A stretch of 64,000 bases of DNA from an uncultured Pseudomonadota bacterium (GTDB lineage: Bacteria; Myxococcota_A; UBA796; GCA-2862545), in the NCBI GenBank assembly GCA_913061235.1, contig CAJXTB010000009.1:62001-126000 (forward strand). The letters are read 5' to 3'. A program made the position numbers and the translations under genes. The notes beneath the pieces were generated by a model, which was given only the letters and a program-made list of their open reading frames with translations, was not told where the DNA came from and did not search any database. Every line of letters starts with the position of its first letter. The first letter of the stretch is position 1. Shown in pieces: positions 17,440 through 26,469 of the stretch.

Positions 17440-17676
17440 GGTCAAGCGGGTCGGAGTGAGCCGAGACGAGCAGCTTGGCCCCGCTGGCGTTCGCGCGAAA
17501 GCCGAGCGGTTTGGCGCCGACTACAGGGTGTTGTTGGACACGACAGGTCAGCGTCGACAACGTACAGCGTAAACACGCTGCCAACCACGGTTGTGATTGG
17601 ACCAGATGGCATGGTGGTGGACTCTCGCATTGGCACCGTGAGTGAGCGGCAGCTTGCGCGCATGACGCGGCCATAG
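17440..17676 (+). pseudogene. Thioredoxin-like (TlpA/AhpC-TSA) remnant, frameshifted
   Basis: One frame gives RVGVSRDEQLGPAGVRAKAE then RFGADYRVLLDTTG; the next frame continues SASTTYSVNTLPTTVVIGPD then GMVVDSRIGT to a stop at 17676. Joined at about 17551 by a one-base shift, this is the second half of a TlpA/ResA-type fold, including the cis-Pro loop LPTT and the I-x-x-D/P-D-G strand. The N-terminal half with the CxxC motif is absent. It lies directly after the hexapeptide gene. A sequencing error could explain the shift but not the missing active site. Confidence 0.6.
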
Positions 17677-17712
17677 ACGTGGTGTAGACTCCGACTTCGC
17701 GAAGGAGACCGG

Positions 17713-19734
17713 ATGCGTATCGCATGTTGTGGACTGTTGAGTGTGGTGGCAACGGCGGCCTCTGCGGACACCGTGACCCTGGAGTTCACGGGGACGGTCA
17801 CCGAGCAGAGCCTGGTCTTCGGGATTGCGGCCAGTCCCAATGACCCCATCACAGCGACCATTCAGTACGACACTGAGACCCTCGATGCAGCGCCGCGAGA
17901 CATCGAGTTTGGGCGCTACACGCAGTCGATCGATGAAGGACTTCGCCTTGAAGTGAACGGGTCGAGCATCGTCTCCAGCAGCTACGACGTCTCAATCAAC
18001 GACCGTCAACTGGATTCCATCTCGTTCGTGGCGTCTGATCTCGTGGTCGATGGGCAATTCACTACGTTGCCCGCTGGACTTGGCGTGGACATCGCGCTGA
18101 CGAATGGTCACCCCGCAACATTTTCTTCGGACGCCTTGCCTACCGAGTTCGGAATGGTCAACTTCGAGGACCAACAGATCTATGTGTGCGACCCAGACGG
18201 GGGCTCGCTGGTGTTCTCGATGTCGAACGTCGACATCACCATCGTGCCGAGCATTCCACCCCCCATTGTGTCGGTCAATGCCGGAGTGTTCATCGATCTC
18301 GGAACGTCGGTCACGCTCAACCCAGCGGTCCTGGCCGCCGAGGCAGAGGGGCACGACGCCCGAGACCTTGTGTTCGAGGTCCAGTCGGCGCCTGAGCACG
18401 GAAACCTCACGGTCGGCGGCGACGTTGTGGACGAGTTCACAGGCGCACAACTGCAGGACGGTGACGTCGTCTACGTCCACACAAGCGGTACGGTGGACCC
18501 TGACGGATTCTCATTTATGGTTCGGGACCCGAGCGGACTTGGCAGCGCGCTAGCGACCTTCCACGTCACGGTAGACGGCAACAACTCCCTGCCGGTTGTG
18601 GTCAACGCCCAGCTTCCTACCCGGGAAGGGTGGAGTATTTGGTTGGAGTCAAGTCACTTGTGGGCCACCGACTCCGACGATGATGCACTGCAGTTCACTG
18701 TCATGAACCCACCGCTGTTCGGCCAGTTCGTGCGGCTGGACGGTTCTCAAGTCAGCACATTCACGCCGGCAGACCTCTCGGCGGGCATGCTTCGATACAT
18801 CCACGACAACAGTGAAAATGACGTCGATAGGATTGGTTTGACGGTGGCAGACCCACGCGGAGGCGTAGTTGCCTTCGACTTGGACATCTCGATATTCCTG
18901 TTCAACGAGTACCCCGAGTTCACCATTGTGGACGACCTCTCGGTGCCGGAGGGCGGCGAACTCGTGTTTGACGATTCCGTCTACCAGGTCTCGGATCCCG
19001 AGGGCGACCCGCTCACACTAAGGCTCGATACGGTCCCTGAAAACGGTGATTTGGTCTTCAACGGGGTGATTTTGAGAGCGGGCACGTCGCTGCAAGAGGC
19101 GGACATGTTGGGTGGCGTCTTGGCGTACCAACACGATGGCTCTGAGACGACTAGCGACACGTTTGAGTGGACGATTCTCGACCGTGTCGAGGTCTGCGGT
19201 ACCCGAGTCGTAGAGATCTCGGTAACGCTGTTGAATGACGCCCCCATCGCAAACGATGATGTGTACGCGCTCACGGATGACGGCACTCCCACAGGTGGAG
19301 TCTTTGACATCCATCCACGTGACGGTGTCCGCGCAAATGACTCGAATGAGGAGAATGACTGGCTGACGCTGACGGTTGTCGAGCCCCCCACCCAAGGGCA
19401 GCTCACCATGGACGATGACCACCAAGGCGGCTTCGTCTACGAACACGACGGGGGCGACGCGGTCGTCACATTTACCTACCGCCTCAATGACGGCGAGTCG
19501 GACTCCGAAGACGCGCTCGTCACGCTGAACATCACGGCGACAGAGCTCGTCGATGAGGACACCGATGCGGTGGAGCCGGAACCGAGTGGCGAGCCGACGG
19601 TCGACCCAGAACCACAAGTATCGGGCGACACGGGTGCGAGCGCGAGTAGTTGCGATGCGACGGGCAGCCCGACGTGGCTGGTGGCCTTGGCATTGCCCCT
19701 GGCGCTCGTCCGTCGTCGGAAAAGGACCCGCTAG
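17713..19734 (+). CDS. Cadherin-3/CSPG-repeat surface protein with MYXO-CTERM-like tail
   Basis: A 673-residue exported protein. The signal peptide MRIACCGLLSVVATAASADT is followed by a ~170-residue beta domain. Four or so repeats then follow of the CSPG/cadherin-3 kind, e.g. ESAPEHGNL-type strands with FTGAQLQDGDVVYVHTSG and LQEADMLGGVLAYQHDGSET. The C-terminus is Glu/Pro/Asp-rich and ends SCDATGSPTWLVALALPLAL followed by VRRRKRTR: a Cys, hydrophobic helix and Arg cluster, the layout of the MYXO-CTERM sorting signal thought to be processed at the envelope. A TAGACT -10-like hexamer lies at 17687-17692 and GGAG precedes the ATG. Cell-surface adhesion or matrix role is inferred from domain type. 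Confidence 0.85.
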   Translation: MRIACCGLLSVVATAASADTVTLEFTGTVTEQSLVFGIAASPNDPITATIQYDTETLDAAPRDIEFGRYTQSIDEGLRLEVNGSSIVSSSYDVSINDRQLDSISFVASDLVVDGQFTTLPAGLGVDIALTNGHPATFSSDALPTEFGMVNFEDQQIYVCDPDGGSLVFSMSNVDITIVPSIPPPIVSVNAGVFIDLGTSVTLNPAVLAAEAEGHDARDLVFEVQSAPEHGNLTVGGDVVDEFTGAQLQDGDVVYVHTSGTVDPDGFSFMVRDPSGLGSALATFHVTVDGNNSLPVVVNAQLPTREGWSIWLESSHLWATDSDDDALQFTVMNPPLFGQFVRLDGSQVSTFTPADLSAGMLRYIHDNSENDVDRIGLTVADPRGGVVAFDLDISIFLFNEYPEFTIVDDLSVPEGGELVFDDSVYQVSDPEGDPLTLRLDTVPENGDLVFNGVILRAGTSLQEADMLGGVLAYQHDGSETTSDTFEWTILDRVEVCGTRVVEISVTLLNDAPIANDDVYALTDDGTPTGGVFDIHPRDGVRANDSNEENDWLTLTVVEPPTQGQLTMDDDHQGGFVYEHDGGDAVVTFTYRLNDGESDSEDALVTLNITATELVDEDTDAVEPEPSGEPTVDPEPQVSGDTGASASSCDATGSPTWLVALALPLALVRRRKRTR

Positions 19735-19947
19735 TACGGAAGGAGCTGAACGCTGACCTTCAAGAAGTAGCGCTTGCGGCGGTCGTCGCAGCGCAGCTCT
19801 CCGGTGAAGAGCCCCGGCGCGTCGCAGGACCTCGGTCGTGGTGCAGCGCAGCCCCACGATGTCCTCATGTTCTGGGTAGTAGGCGTCTGCCGAGTCGATT
19901 GCGAGAGTGTTCAGCCGTGTGGGATGCCCCATCATCAGAACAGGCAT
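19732..19947 (-). pseudogene. Frameshifted small gene or gene end on the minus strand
   Basis: On the minus strand the first ~45 codons read MPVLMMGHPTRLNTLAIDSA then DAYYPEHEDIVGLRCTTTEVLRR. A one-base shift near 19810 gives LFTGELRCDDRRKRYFLKVS then VQLLPY and a stop that overlaps the stop of the cadherin-like gene. The two halves look protein-like in composition and join smoothly, while each frame alone runs into Arg-rich noise. I do not recognise a family. It may be a decayed gene, or an intact ~70-residue gene with an assembly error. Confidence 0.4.
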
Positions 19948-20014
19948 GTCAGACAGGCGTTGGATGCGCGTACACCTCCTGAGAATATGGGTTCATCCAA
20001 CACTCGGAGAACCC

Positions 20015-20599
20015 ATGCGCTTCATCATCCTGCTCCTGATCAGCACCCCCGCCTTCGCCGGACAAGGCAATGACCGAACACCCCCAGGTCTGACCCAAGT
20101 CTGTGCCGAGTACGACGACCTGTCTGGCCCGACGGGACAGGACGAGCTCGGAGACGCCCTCGCTGACGAGGTTCTTACTAACCTTGCCCCCATCGGCATC
20201 GCGCCGGATGCACCCGTGCTTGCTCTCGCGACCCCTCGAGGAACCATTGCCGTCGCCCAACACGGCTACGGCGCTGAAACCGCCTTCGTGACCGAAGTCA
20301 GCGGCGAGAGAGTCAAGTTCGGCGACGAGACCATTGCACTCAACGACGCAACCATCGTGAGCCTTCAGATCGCCAGCGACAAGTCGGGATTCGCGACCAC
20401 CGCCACCTTCTACAACGTCGACGGTGAAGCTGTCGCAGAGGCCCGCCAGTACACAACCGGACCGTGGCTGTCGCTGGACGGCATCTCGTTCACGGGAAGC
20501 ACTGCCCGCATCGAAGATATGGGGGAGCGTGGTCGGGTCACAGCCACCGCAAAGTACGGGGACATCCTCATCGACGGCGTCCCGCTCGAATTCGATTGA
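20015..20599 (+). CDS. Small secreted protein of unknown function
   Basis: A 194-residue protein starting MRFIILLLISTPAFAGQGND, a clear signal peptide with cleavage after AFA. The mature part is rich in acidic residues and beta-prone (GFATTATFYNVDGEAVAEAR, YGDILIDGVPLEFD). It has a general resemblance in length and signal to the small secreted protein at 8072-8614 but no convincing alignment. The ATG at 20015 is preceded by CGGAGA. Function unknown. Confidence 0.65.
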   Translation: MRFIILLLISTPAFAGQGNDRTPPGLTQVCAEYDDLSGPTGQDELGDALADEVLTNLAPIGIAPDAPVLALATPRGTIAVAQHGYGAETAFVTEVSGERVKFGDETIALNDATIVSLQIASDKSGFATTATFYNVDGEAVAEARQYTTGPWLSLDGISFTGSTARIEDMGERGRVTATAKYGDILIDGVPLEFD

Positions 20600-20713
20600 T
20601 TTCAAACTCCACGCTCGGCCGCAACAGCTAGGCAGTCGCCTCTGACGGCCAGACGGTCGAGCAATGAGAACCGCCAAGGTCCTCACACAAGGCACCACTA
20701 GCGTCTGGTGAGA

Positions 20714-21157
20714 CTAAGGCGTGCGAGGAGCACGACGAGCGGGGGTGGCCGGACGACGTGCCGCAGGCAACCGAGCGATTGCGGTACACGACCGGGACCG
20801 CCTGCCCGAAACCACTCCAGAGAGCATGCAGAGATCTCCGTTCCGACGTGCGCTCTCCGCAAGTCCACACTCGACGGTCGAGACGATTTGGTCGTCCGTC
20901 CGGTCTCGCGTCAGCTTGAGATCGAATCTCGGCGTATCGAGAACAGTCGCCATGACCTCGCAGAGGTCCGCACGAGGTGCCTGACACGCGGCCTCGCTTC
21001 TAGACGCGGCACACTCGATATCGGCCTCGAGTTGTGTCTGTACTTGCTGGGGCACCTCGACACGAATCGCTTGTCCATCGCCATCTGTGACCTTGGTTTG
21101 GGCCAGGGCGGTGGAGAAGAAGCCGAGGGAGAGCAAGCAAAGAAAAGCGGTCTTCAT
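20714..21157 (-). CDS. Small secreted cysteine-containing protein
   Basis: A 147-residue protein with signal peptide MKTAFLCLLSLGFFSTALAQ. The mature part has several cysteines (DIECAASRSEAACQAPRADLCEVMAT, VECGLAES, DLCMLSG, RSCTAI) that could form disulfides, and an Arg/Ala/Pro-rich C-terminal tail. The ATG at 21157 is used because the upstream 49 codons contain no signal or ribosome site. It is divergent from the kinase gene across 216 bp. Family unknown. Confidence 0.6.
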   Translation of the reverse strand: MKTAFLCLLSLGFFSTALAQTKVTDGDGQAIRVEVPQQVQTQLEADIECAASRSEAACQAPRADLCEVMATVLDTPRFDLKLTRDRTDDQIVSTVECGLAESARRNGDLCMLSGVVSGRRSRSCTAIARLPAARRPATPARRAPRTP

Positions 21158-21373
21158 GAGTGGGAGCCTGGGTCTTGAAGTGAGGGTGCAAACTACACCG
21201 CGCCAACACCCCAGGCGAGTCGAACCGTGCCATAAACCCTGATGAATCCAACAAACTTCGATTCGAATGCGGGGGGTGCGATTCGCGAGGCAACCAGGCC
21301 ACATGAACAGGTCGCTGACGTCTGACAGAACATCACCTACGCGCTAACGGTGAAGACCACCCATTGGAGGCCT

Positions 21374-22954
21374 ATGCCTGCTGACGCTGCCCCGGTCGAC
21401 CCACTGGAGGCACCCGCTATCGTCCGCCGAGCGACCGTCGGCGAATCGCGTAGTAGCAACAGCCTAGGGCCTGGACTGTTGAAGAAGGCCCGGGGACGGG
21501 TGGGGTGGATGGCGCTCGTGCAGCTAACCCTGGCGGGAGTCCTGGGATTCGGCGCGAGTCTGGTGTTCCATCAAGCAGGATTTATCGACCTGCAAAGCCT
21601 GGTCAGGCAGCTCATCGCCATGAGTCTGCAGTGCGCTGTGGCCGGTGCCATCTGGTGGGTGGCCAGAACGCCTCGATACAGCGACTCGCTCGTTCTGAAT
21701 CTGGGACTGGCGATGGAAGTGATGGTCTGCCTAGGCGGAGCGTTCGTGATGCACATGGGTGCCTATGAGGAGCACAACAGCATCGCGGTGATGACGTGGA
21801 CAGCGCCCATGATCATCTTCTTCCCGCTCGTCATTCCATCGCCCCCACGACGCGTCCTATTGGTCTCGACAATTGCTGCGTGTACCGAGCCATTGGTTGT
21901 CTTCTCCATGTGGGCCACACTTCCAATTGTGCCGAACATCGAGCACTTCCTGACGTCGATGTTGAGTCCTTTTGGGGCGATAGCACTCGCCTACTACGCC
22001 TCGAAGGTCCTGTGGGGACTCAATCTCGAAGTGAGCCGGGCGCGGCGTCTGGGCAGCTACCAACTTGAAGAGCCCCTGGGCCACGGCGGCATGGGGGAAG
22101 TGTGGCGAGCATCTCACCACATGTTGGCGCGACCGGCAGCCTTGAAGTTCATTCATCCCCAAATGCTCGCCGACGACCCCGTCAAGGCCCAGGCCGTTCT
22201 GCAGCGCTTTGAGCAAGAGGCACAAGCCACCGCAAGTCTGCGCTCGCCTCACACCATCCAGATCTACGACTTCGGCCTCGCCGACGACGGTTCATTCTTC
22301 TACGTGATGGAGCTTCTCGCCGGTTTGGACCTGCATACCTTGGTCAAAAAGTTCGGTCCCCAGGAACCAGCCCGGGTCGTCTACCTTCTGCTTCAGGTGT
22401 GCCACTCCCTGGAAGAGGCACACCGTGCTGGTCTCATCCACCGCGACATCAAGCCCGCCAACCTATTCGTCTGTCGCTACGGCACTGACGATGACTTCGT
22501 GAAGGTGCTCGACTTTGGCCTGGTGAAAGAGGTTCGGCCCGGAGACAACCAACTGCTCACCATGCACGGTGTGGTGGTCGGAACTCCGAGCTTCTTGGCG
22601 CCAGAGCTGGCGTTGGGAGAAGACAAGGTCGACGGACGAGCGGACCTCTACGCTCTGGGCTGCGTTGCCTATTGGCTGCTTACCGGACAGCTCGTCTTCG
22701 ACGGCGACACCCCCATGAAGCAGATGGTCCAGCACGTCAAAGACCCGCCGCCGCGCCCATCTTTGCTGTCTGAGCACCCCATTCCGGAGCGTCTGGAAGA
22801 AATCATCATGGCGTGTCTCGAAAAAGAACCGGTGGACCGCCCAGAATCAGCCTACGCCCTCGCTCGCCAGCTGGAAGACTGCGCCTTCGCTCGCCCGTGG
22901 ACCTCCGAACGCGCCCACGCGTGGTGGGAGAGGCACCGGCCCTCTGCAAACTAG
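21374..22954 (+). CDS. Membrane-anchored Hanks-type Ser/Thr protein kinase
   Basis: A 526-residue protein with an unusual order: an N-terminal membrane domain of about 5-6 hydrophobic segments (residues ~45-215), then a C-terminal cytoplasmic kinase domain. Kinase motifs are complete: glycine loop LGHGGMGEVWRA, lysine AALKFI, HRDIKPANLF, DFGLVKE and GTPSFLAPE. The membrane part (MTWTAPMIIFFPLVIPSPP) resembles the multi-TM input domains of some myxobacterial kinases rather than the usual C-terminal PASTA sensor. GGAGG precedes ATG 21374. The stop overlaps the convergent transporter stop by 4 bp. Substrates unknown. Confidence 0.9.
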   Translation: MPADAAPVDPLEAPAIVRRATVGESRSSNSLGPGLLKKARGRVGWMALVQLTLAGVLGFGASLVFHQAGFIDLQSLVRQLIAMSLQCAVAGAIWWVARTPRYSDSLVLNLGLAMEVMVCLGGAFVMHMGAYEEHNSIAVMTWTAPMIIFFPLVIPSPPRRVLLVSTIAACTEPLVVFSMWATLPIVPNIEHFLTSMLSPFGAIALAYYASKVLWGLNLEVSRARRLGSYQLEEPLGHGGMGEVWRASHHMLARPAALKFIHPQMLADDPVKAQAVLQRFEQEAQATASLRSPHTIQIYDFGLADDGSFFYVMELLAGLDLHTLVKKFGPQEPARVVYLLLQVCHSLEEAHRAGLIHRDIKPANLFVCRYGTDDDFVKVLDFGLVKEVRPGDNQLLTMHGVVVGTPSFLAPELALGEDKVDGRADLYALGCVAYWLLTGQLVFDGDTPMKQMVQHVKDPPPRPSLLSEHPIPERLEEIIMACLEKEPVDRPESAYALARQLEDCAFARPWTSERAHAWWERHRPSAN

Positions 22955-25140
22955 TCGTCGAGCTGTCGGAGCTCGTCGAGCCGCATCTGAATCGAGTGAT
23001 GCGATGCCATCAGCTGGTCGAGCACCTCCGAGCTAGAGAGGGACGAGTCGTTCGTCGGAGGCTTTCCGTCGAGATGGGGCCACAGGGCGGCGTTGATCTT
23101 GGGGTCGAGCACGTTGTCGAGGTATTCGAGCGCCATTCCACGGAGCTGGGCCTCGTCTGTGTGCAGACCGCGGAACGCCACCCAGAGCGGATCGGCGGGC
23201 AACAGGAGCGAGAGCAAGCGAAAGACGTGCTCGAGAGAACGCCCGGAGCGCGCACGAAGGAAGGCGTCAATCTCGCCATCGGTCTCGTCGTCGTCCAGCA
23301 AGGTACGGCTCTTCCAAACCGGGGCTTCCACCGCAACCTCGGTCAGGATGAGATCACGCACTCTCGTCTCGGGGATGTCCAGCCGGCAGCGCTGATGAAG
23401 ACGCGCCAGCGCCCGACTGCATTGATAGCGCACCTCGAAGCGACGATCTGCGAGCGCACGAATCAGCCCATCCATCGCTCGTTCGGGGTGCCCGTGGGCC
23501 AGCACTCTCGGGATGCGACGACGGATGGCGAACGGCTCGTCGGGGTCGAGCAGCGCGTCGCAGAGCTGACCGGTGTGCTGAGCCGCGATGGGTTGAAGCG
23601 CGGCGAGCGCCTGGTTGGAGACCTCGTCCCAGGCCACCAAGCGGAGGACTTCGCCAACGAATTCGGGACGCATCGGAGCCGCTAGCGCTGCGGTGACCCT
23701 CGAGATGTCACCGGAGCGCAGCTCGAGCCACCTCGAGGCAACGCGGTCCGATGAGGACTGGCTTGTGGCGGCTGGTTTGGACGCGGGTCGCTCGTTCGGG
23801 ACCTGGGAGCGCAGCACACGTGAGGCGTTGAGGTCGAGACCGACCAGATCGAGGTTCGCCAATGTCTGCTGGAGCACCGAACGAGTGAACCCATCTTCTA
23901 CGCCGCCGAGTGGGTCCGTCGACGGCTGGTGGGTCATCAGCGCGCGCTCCAAGACGGTGATGTACCCGCGGTCGAGGCGCATCGCGAGACCGAATGTCAC
24001 CAGGCATATGACACCGACTACCGCGAATAGCAGCGGTGTGGGGGACAGGGTCATGGCCAGCACCCCGCTCAACAATAAGCCACCGAGCGCAGCGCCTATG
24101 CGGCGTGCACCTACATCAATGAGCACCTTGGTTCGGCGCTTCTCGGCAGGATGCAACGGGATAAATAGCAGCTCGTAGACACTGCGAGACAGGACTCCGG
24201 TGGTGAGCTCACGGGTACCCCAGAGCCCCGCGGCCGCCGGAAGTCCGGGGACGAGGACCCCGACCAAGGCGCCGACCCCCATGAGCACCGGTCGAACGGC
24301 CGCGGTTCTGCCAAGGCTGAGGCGCTGCAGCACGCGCTGGGTGATGAAAGACTGTCCAACGAAGGTGGCGACGCCCATCACGCCATAAGCCACGGCGAAG
24401 AAGCGCATCAGCTCGTCGCCCTGCCAGTTGTCGGCGGCCATGCTCTTGAACAGGTAGTCGACAACCTCGCCGGACAGTGCGCCCGCGACCACCAGTGCCG
24501 CCAGCAGCTGCAAGTAGCGACGGGACTTGAGAACGGTTGGACCGCCGGACTGTTCAGCGGCCACAGTCGGTATAGGCGCTGGGGCTCCGCGCACCACAAC
24601 CAGGATGGCCACGGTGCAGAGCAGATGCAAGACGGCGAGAATGGGCAGGCCGTCGACCACGCCAAACCACACGGCGACGCGCTCCGCAGCGATACCCCCG
24701 ACCACGCCGCCGACCGTGGCCCCAACCGCGATGCGGCTGAAGACGGCCTTTCCGGTCCGAGGGTCAAAGCGCTCGTTGACCAGCGACCAAAACGCAGAGA
24801 CCAAAACGCCACCGCCGGCAGTCACAAGCAGGTACATCGCCACGGCGCCGGCCTTGGGTGATGTGGCTGTGAGCAGGGCGACGAGCAAGGTCATGCCCGA
24901 AACAGCGGCAAATGCTCCGGGGGCGAAGCGGGCGGGAGAGAACGCCGTGGTCAGCCGGGCCGCAGCCAAGACGATGGGCACCGCGAGCAGTGAGCTGACG
25001 ATGACCATAGCGGGCAAGGCCGTCACCGAGAAGTTCGACAGGAACAACGCATCGCGCATGGCCGCAGCCATGACTTGCCAGGCAATCATCGGCACCGCGC
25101 AGGCGATGGCCCACCGGGTCGCTTGTTGGTCCGCACTCAC
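22951..25140 (-). CDS. Nucleotide-transporter-like (Npt/Tlc) membrane protein with HEAT-like C-terminus
   Basis: A 729-residue protein. Residues about 1-410 have ~12 TM helices resembling the ADP/ATP translocase-like (TLC) branch, including AMRDALFLSNFSVTALP and FWSLVNERFDPRTGKAVFSR. Residues about 470-650 are soluble helical repeats (EVLRLVAWDEVSNQALAALQ, RALADRRFEVRYQCSRALAR) that look like HEAT repeats, an arrangement known for free-living relatives of the parasite nucleotide transporters. The start is a GTG at 25140 with only a weak ribosome site. Substrate is not known for such free-living members. Confidence 0.75.
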   Translation of the reverse strand: MSADQQATRWAIACAVPMIAWQVMAAAMRDALFLSNFSVTALPAMVIVSSLLAVPIVLAAARLTTAFSPARFAPGAFAAVSGMTLLVALLTATSPKAGAVAMYLLVTAGGGVLVSAFWSLVNERFDPRTGKAVFSRIAVGATVGGVVGGIAAERVAVWFGVVDGLPILAVLHLLCTVAILVVVRGAPAPIPTVAAEQSGGPTVLKSRRYLQLLAALVVAGALSGEVVDYLFKSMAADNWQGDELMRFFAVAYGVMGVATFVGQSFITQRVLQRLSLGRTAAVRPVLMGVGALVGVLVPGLPAAAGLWGTRELTTGVLSRSVYELLFIPLHPAEKRRTKVLIDVGARRIGAALGGLLLSGVLAMTLSPTPLLFAVVGVICLVTFGLAMRLDRGYITVLERALMTHQPSTDPLGGVEDGFTRSVLQQTLANLDLVGLDLNASRVLRSQVPNERPASKPAATSQSSSDRVASRWLELRSGDISRVTAALAAPMRPEFVGEVLRLVAWDEVSNQALAALQPIAAQHTGQLCDALLDPDEPFAIRRRIPRVLAHGHPERAMDGLIRALADRRFEVRYQCSRALARLHQRCRLDIPETRVRDLILTEVAVEAPVWKSRTLLDDDETDGEIDAFLRARSGRSLEHVFRLLSLLLPADPLWVAFRGLHTDEAQLRGMALEYLDNVLDPKINAALWPHLDGKPPTNDSSLSSSEVLDQLMASHHSIQMRLDELRQLDD

Positions 25141-25299
25141 AGGGTGGCTCGCCCCTCGGCAGCAGCACGCTCATTCGTCATTCGCATTGCTCCTTCGGAG
25201 GTACCCCGTTGGGGCATCTTCTCACGACCGCCGCTATCGTACCGCTGTTCAGACACGAAGAGGTCAATGCCGCCTCGACACGAGTACAAGCCCGGCGGC

Positions 25300-26469
25300 C
25301 TAGAAGTACGCGCTCACACGTAAAAAGCCGGTCACCGGGTAGGTGCCAAACTCACTACGCAGTTCGGCCCCATCCGGTCGGCTGCCAACACCCACGTAGC
25401 CGCCGGCTTGCAGGGCGACGTCTCCCGCCAACGACCAGTCAACGCTGGGAATGATGAACGCGCTCGGGTCCTCGATATTGCCAATGACAGCCAGGTTTGT
25501 GGAGATGAGCGGGGTGACCTCCTGCATCCACGCCAGTCCCGCGTAGGTCCGGCCCGTCAGCCACAGCTCACCCGTGGCAAAGCGAGGTCCACTGGCGAAG
25601 GTGGCGTACTCGCTGGGAACAGCACCGCCGAGTGTCTGGACATACGCCTCGGCCGACAGGGTCGTGGTGCCGGTGGGCCGCCAGTCCGCGCCGAGAACCG
25701 CGCGCACGAAGGCGTCGTCATCGGGTTTACTGACCGTGAGGTCGCCGTGCACACCAACCGGTCCCAGCGCGCTCACGACCGACACGCCGCCAACCCAGTC
25801 ACCGCGGACGAGGCCCGCAAAGGCACCCAAATCGGTGACTCCGACCGTTCCCTGACCGTAGGCCGCGACCACAACGCCATCGGCGTCCCAGTCTCCGGCG
25901 TAGGCGGCAACAGCGGTGATCTGCCCAGACATTCCGGCGTAGACGTCCACCCGTGCAGCGTCTACGCCCGGCTTGTACTCCTGGTCGATAACGGCGGGCG
26001 TGAAGGGGCTGACGAGGTCGAGCGGCGTGAAGAAGGCACCGCTGCCAAAGGAGATGGCCTGGCGTCCAACCGTGACGTCCAGATGCGGCACGCTGACTCG
26101 GGCAGACAGCCGGTCGACGCGTCCGCGGAACAACAAGCTGGGCTCGTCGACCGCTTCCCATGTCAGCGGCATGAGCTCGGGCGCAGTTGTGGCGACGCCG
26201 GCCGAGAGCACGCCGCTACTTCCACCACTTCCGGGCGACAGCGTCAGAGAGTGGTGGGCCTCAAACTGCAGATGCGACCCCACGTCTACCTTGAGGTTCA
26301 AGCGCCCATCCACAATGCCAACGCCCGACGGTTCGGAAGGAAAGACCTCCGATTCATACGGAAAACTGGCCACATAAAACGACTTGATATGCCCACCCAG
26401 GTCTGCCTGGACCAAGGCCTCGTCGCCATCTGCGGCAAAGGCCAGAGTGAGGGTGAGCAGCGCAATCAC
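25300..26469 (-). CDS. Outer-membrane beta-barrel protein of the ABC operon
   Basis: A 389-residue exported protein (MIALLTLTLAFAADGDEALV; short signal peptide) composed of alternating amphipathic strands and ending in an aromatic residue (GFLRVSAYF), as outer-membrane barrels do. HLDVTVGRQAISFGSGAFFT and DLVSPFTPAVIDQEYKPGVD resemble porin-like proteins (an R-Q-x-I-x-F/W-G segment is common in them). It is the last gene of the TetR operon and its start overlaps the ATPase stop by 4 bp, so it probably forms the outer-membrane end of the export system. Confidence 0.8.
   Translation of the reverse strand: MIALLTLTLAFAADGDEALVQADLGGHIKSFYVASFPYESEVFPSEPSGVGIVDGRLNLKVDVGSHLQFEAHHSLTLSPGSGGSSGVLSAGVATTAPELMPLTWEAVDEPSLLFRGRVDRLSARVSVPHLDVTVGRQAISFGSGAFFTPLDLVSPFTPAVIDQEYKPGVDAARVDVYAGMSGQITAVAAYAGDWDADGVVVAAYGQGTVGVTDLGAFAGLVRGDWVGGVSVVSALGPVGVHGDLTVSKPDDDAFVRAVLGADWRPTGTTTLSAEAYVQTLGGAVPSEYATFASGPRFATGELWLTGRTYAGLAWMQEVTPLISTNLAVIGNIEDPSAFIIPSVDWSLAGDVALQAGGYVGVGSRPDGAELRSEFGTYPVTGFLRVSAYF

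Noticed and set aside
19018-19947. 309-codon minus-strand open frame opposite the cadherin-like gene
   Set aside because: Only its first ~45 codons (outside the real gene) look protein-like; the rest mirrors the opposite gene. The former part is reported as a frameshifted remnant.
22813-23685. 290-codon plus-strand open frame opposite the nucleotide-transporter gene
   Set aside because: Antisense shadow of the HEAT-like region; no start signal.
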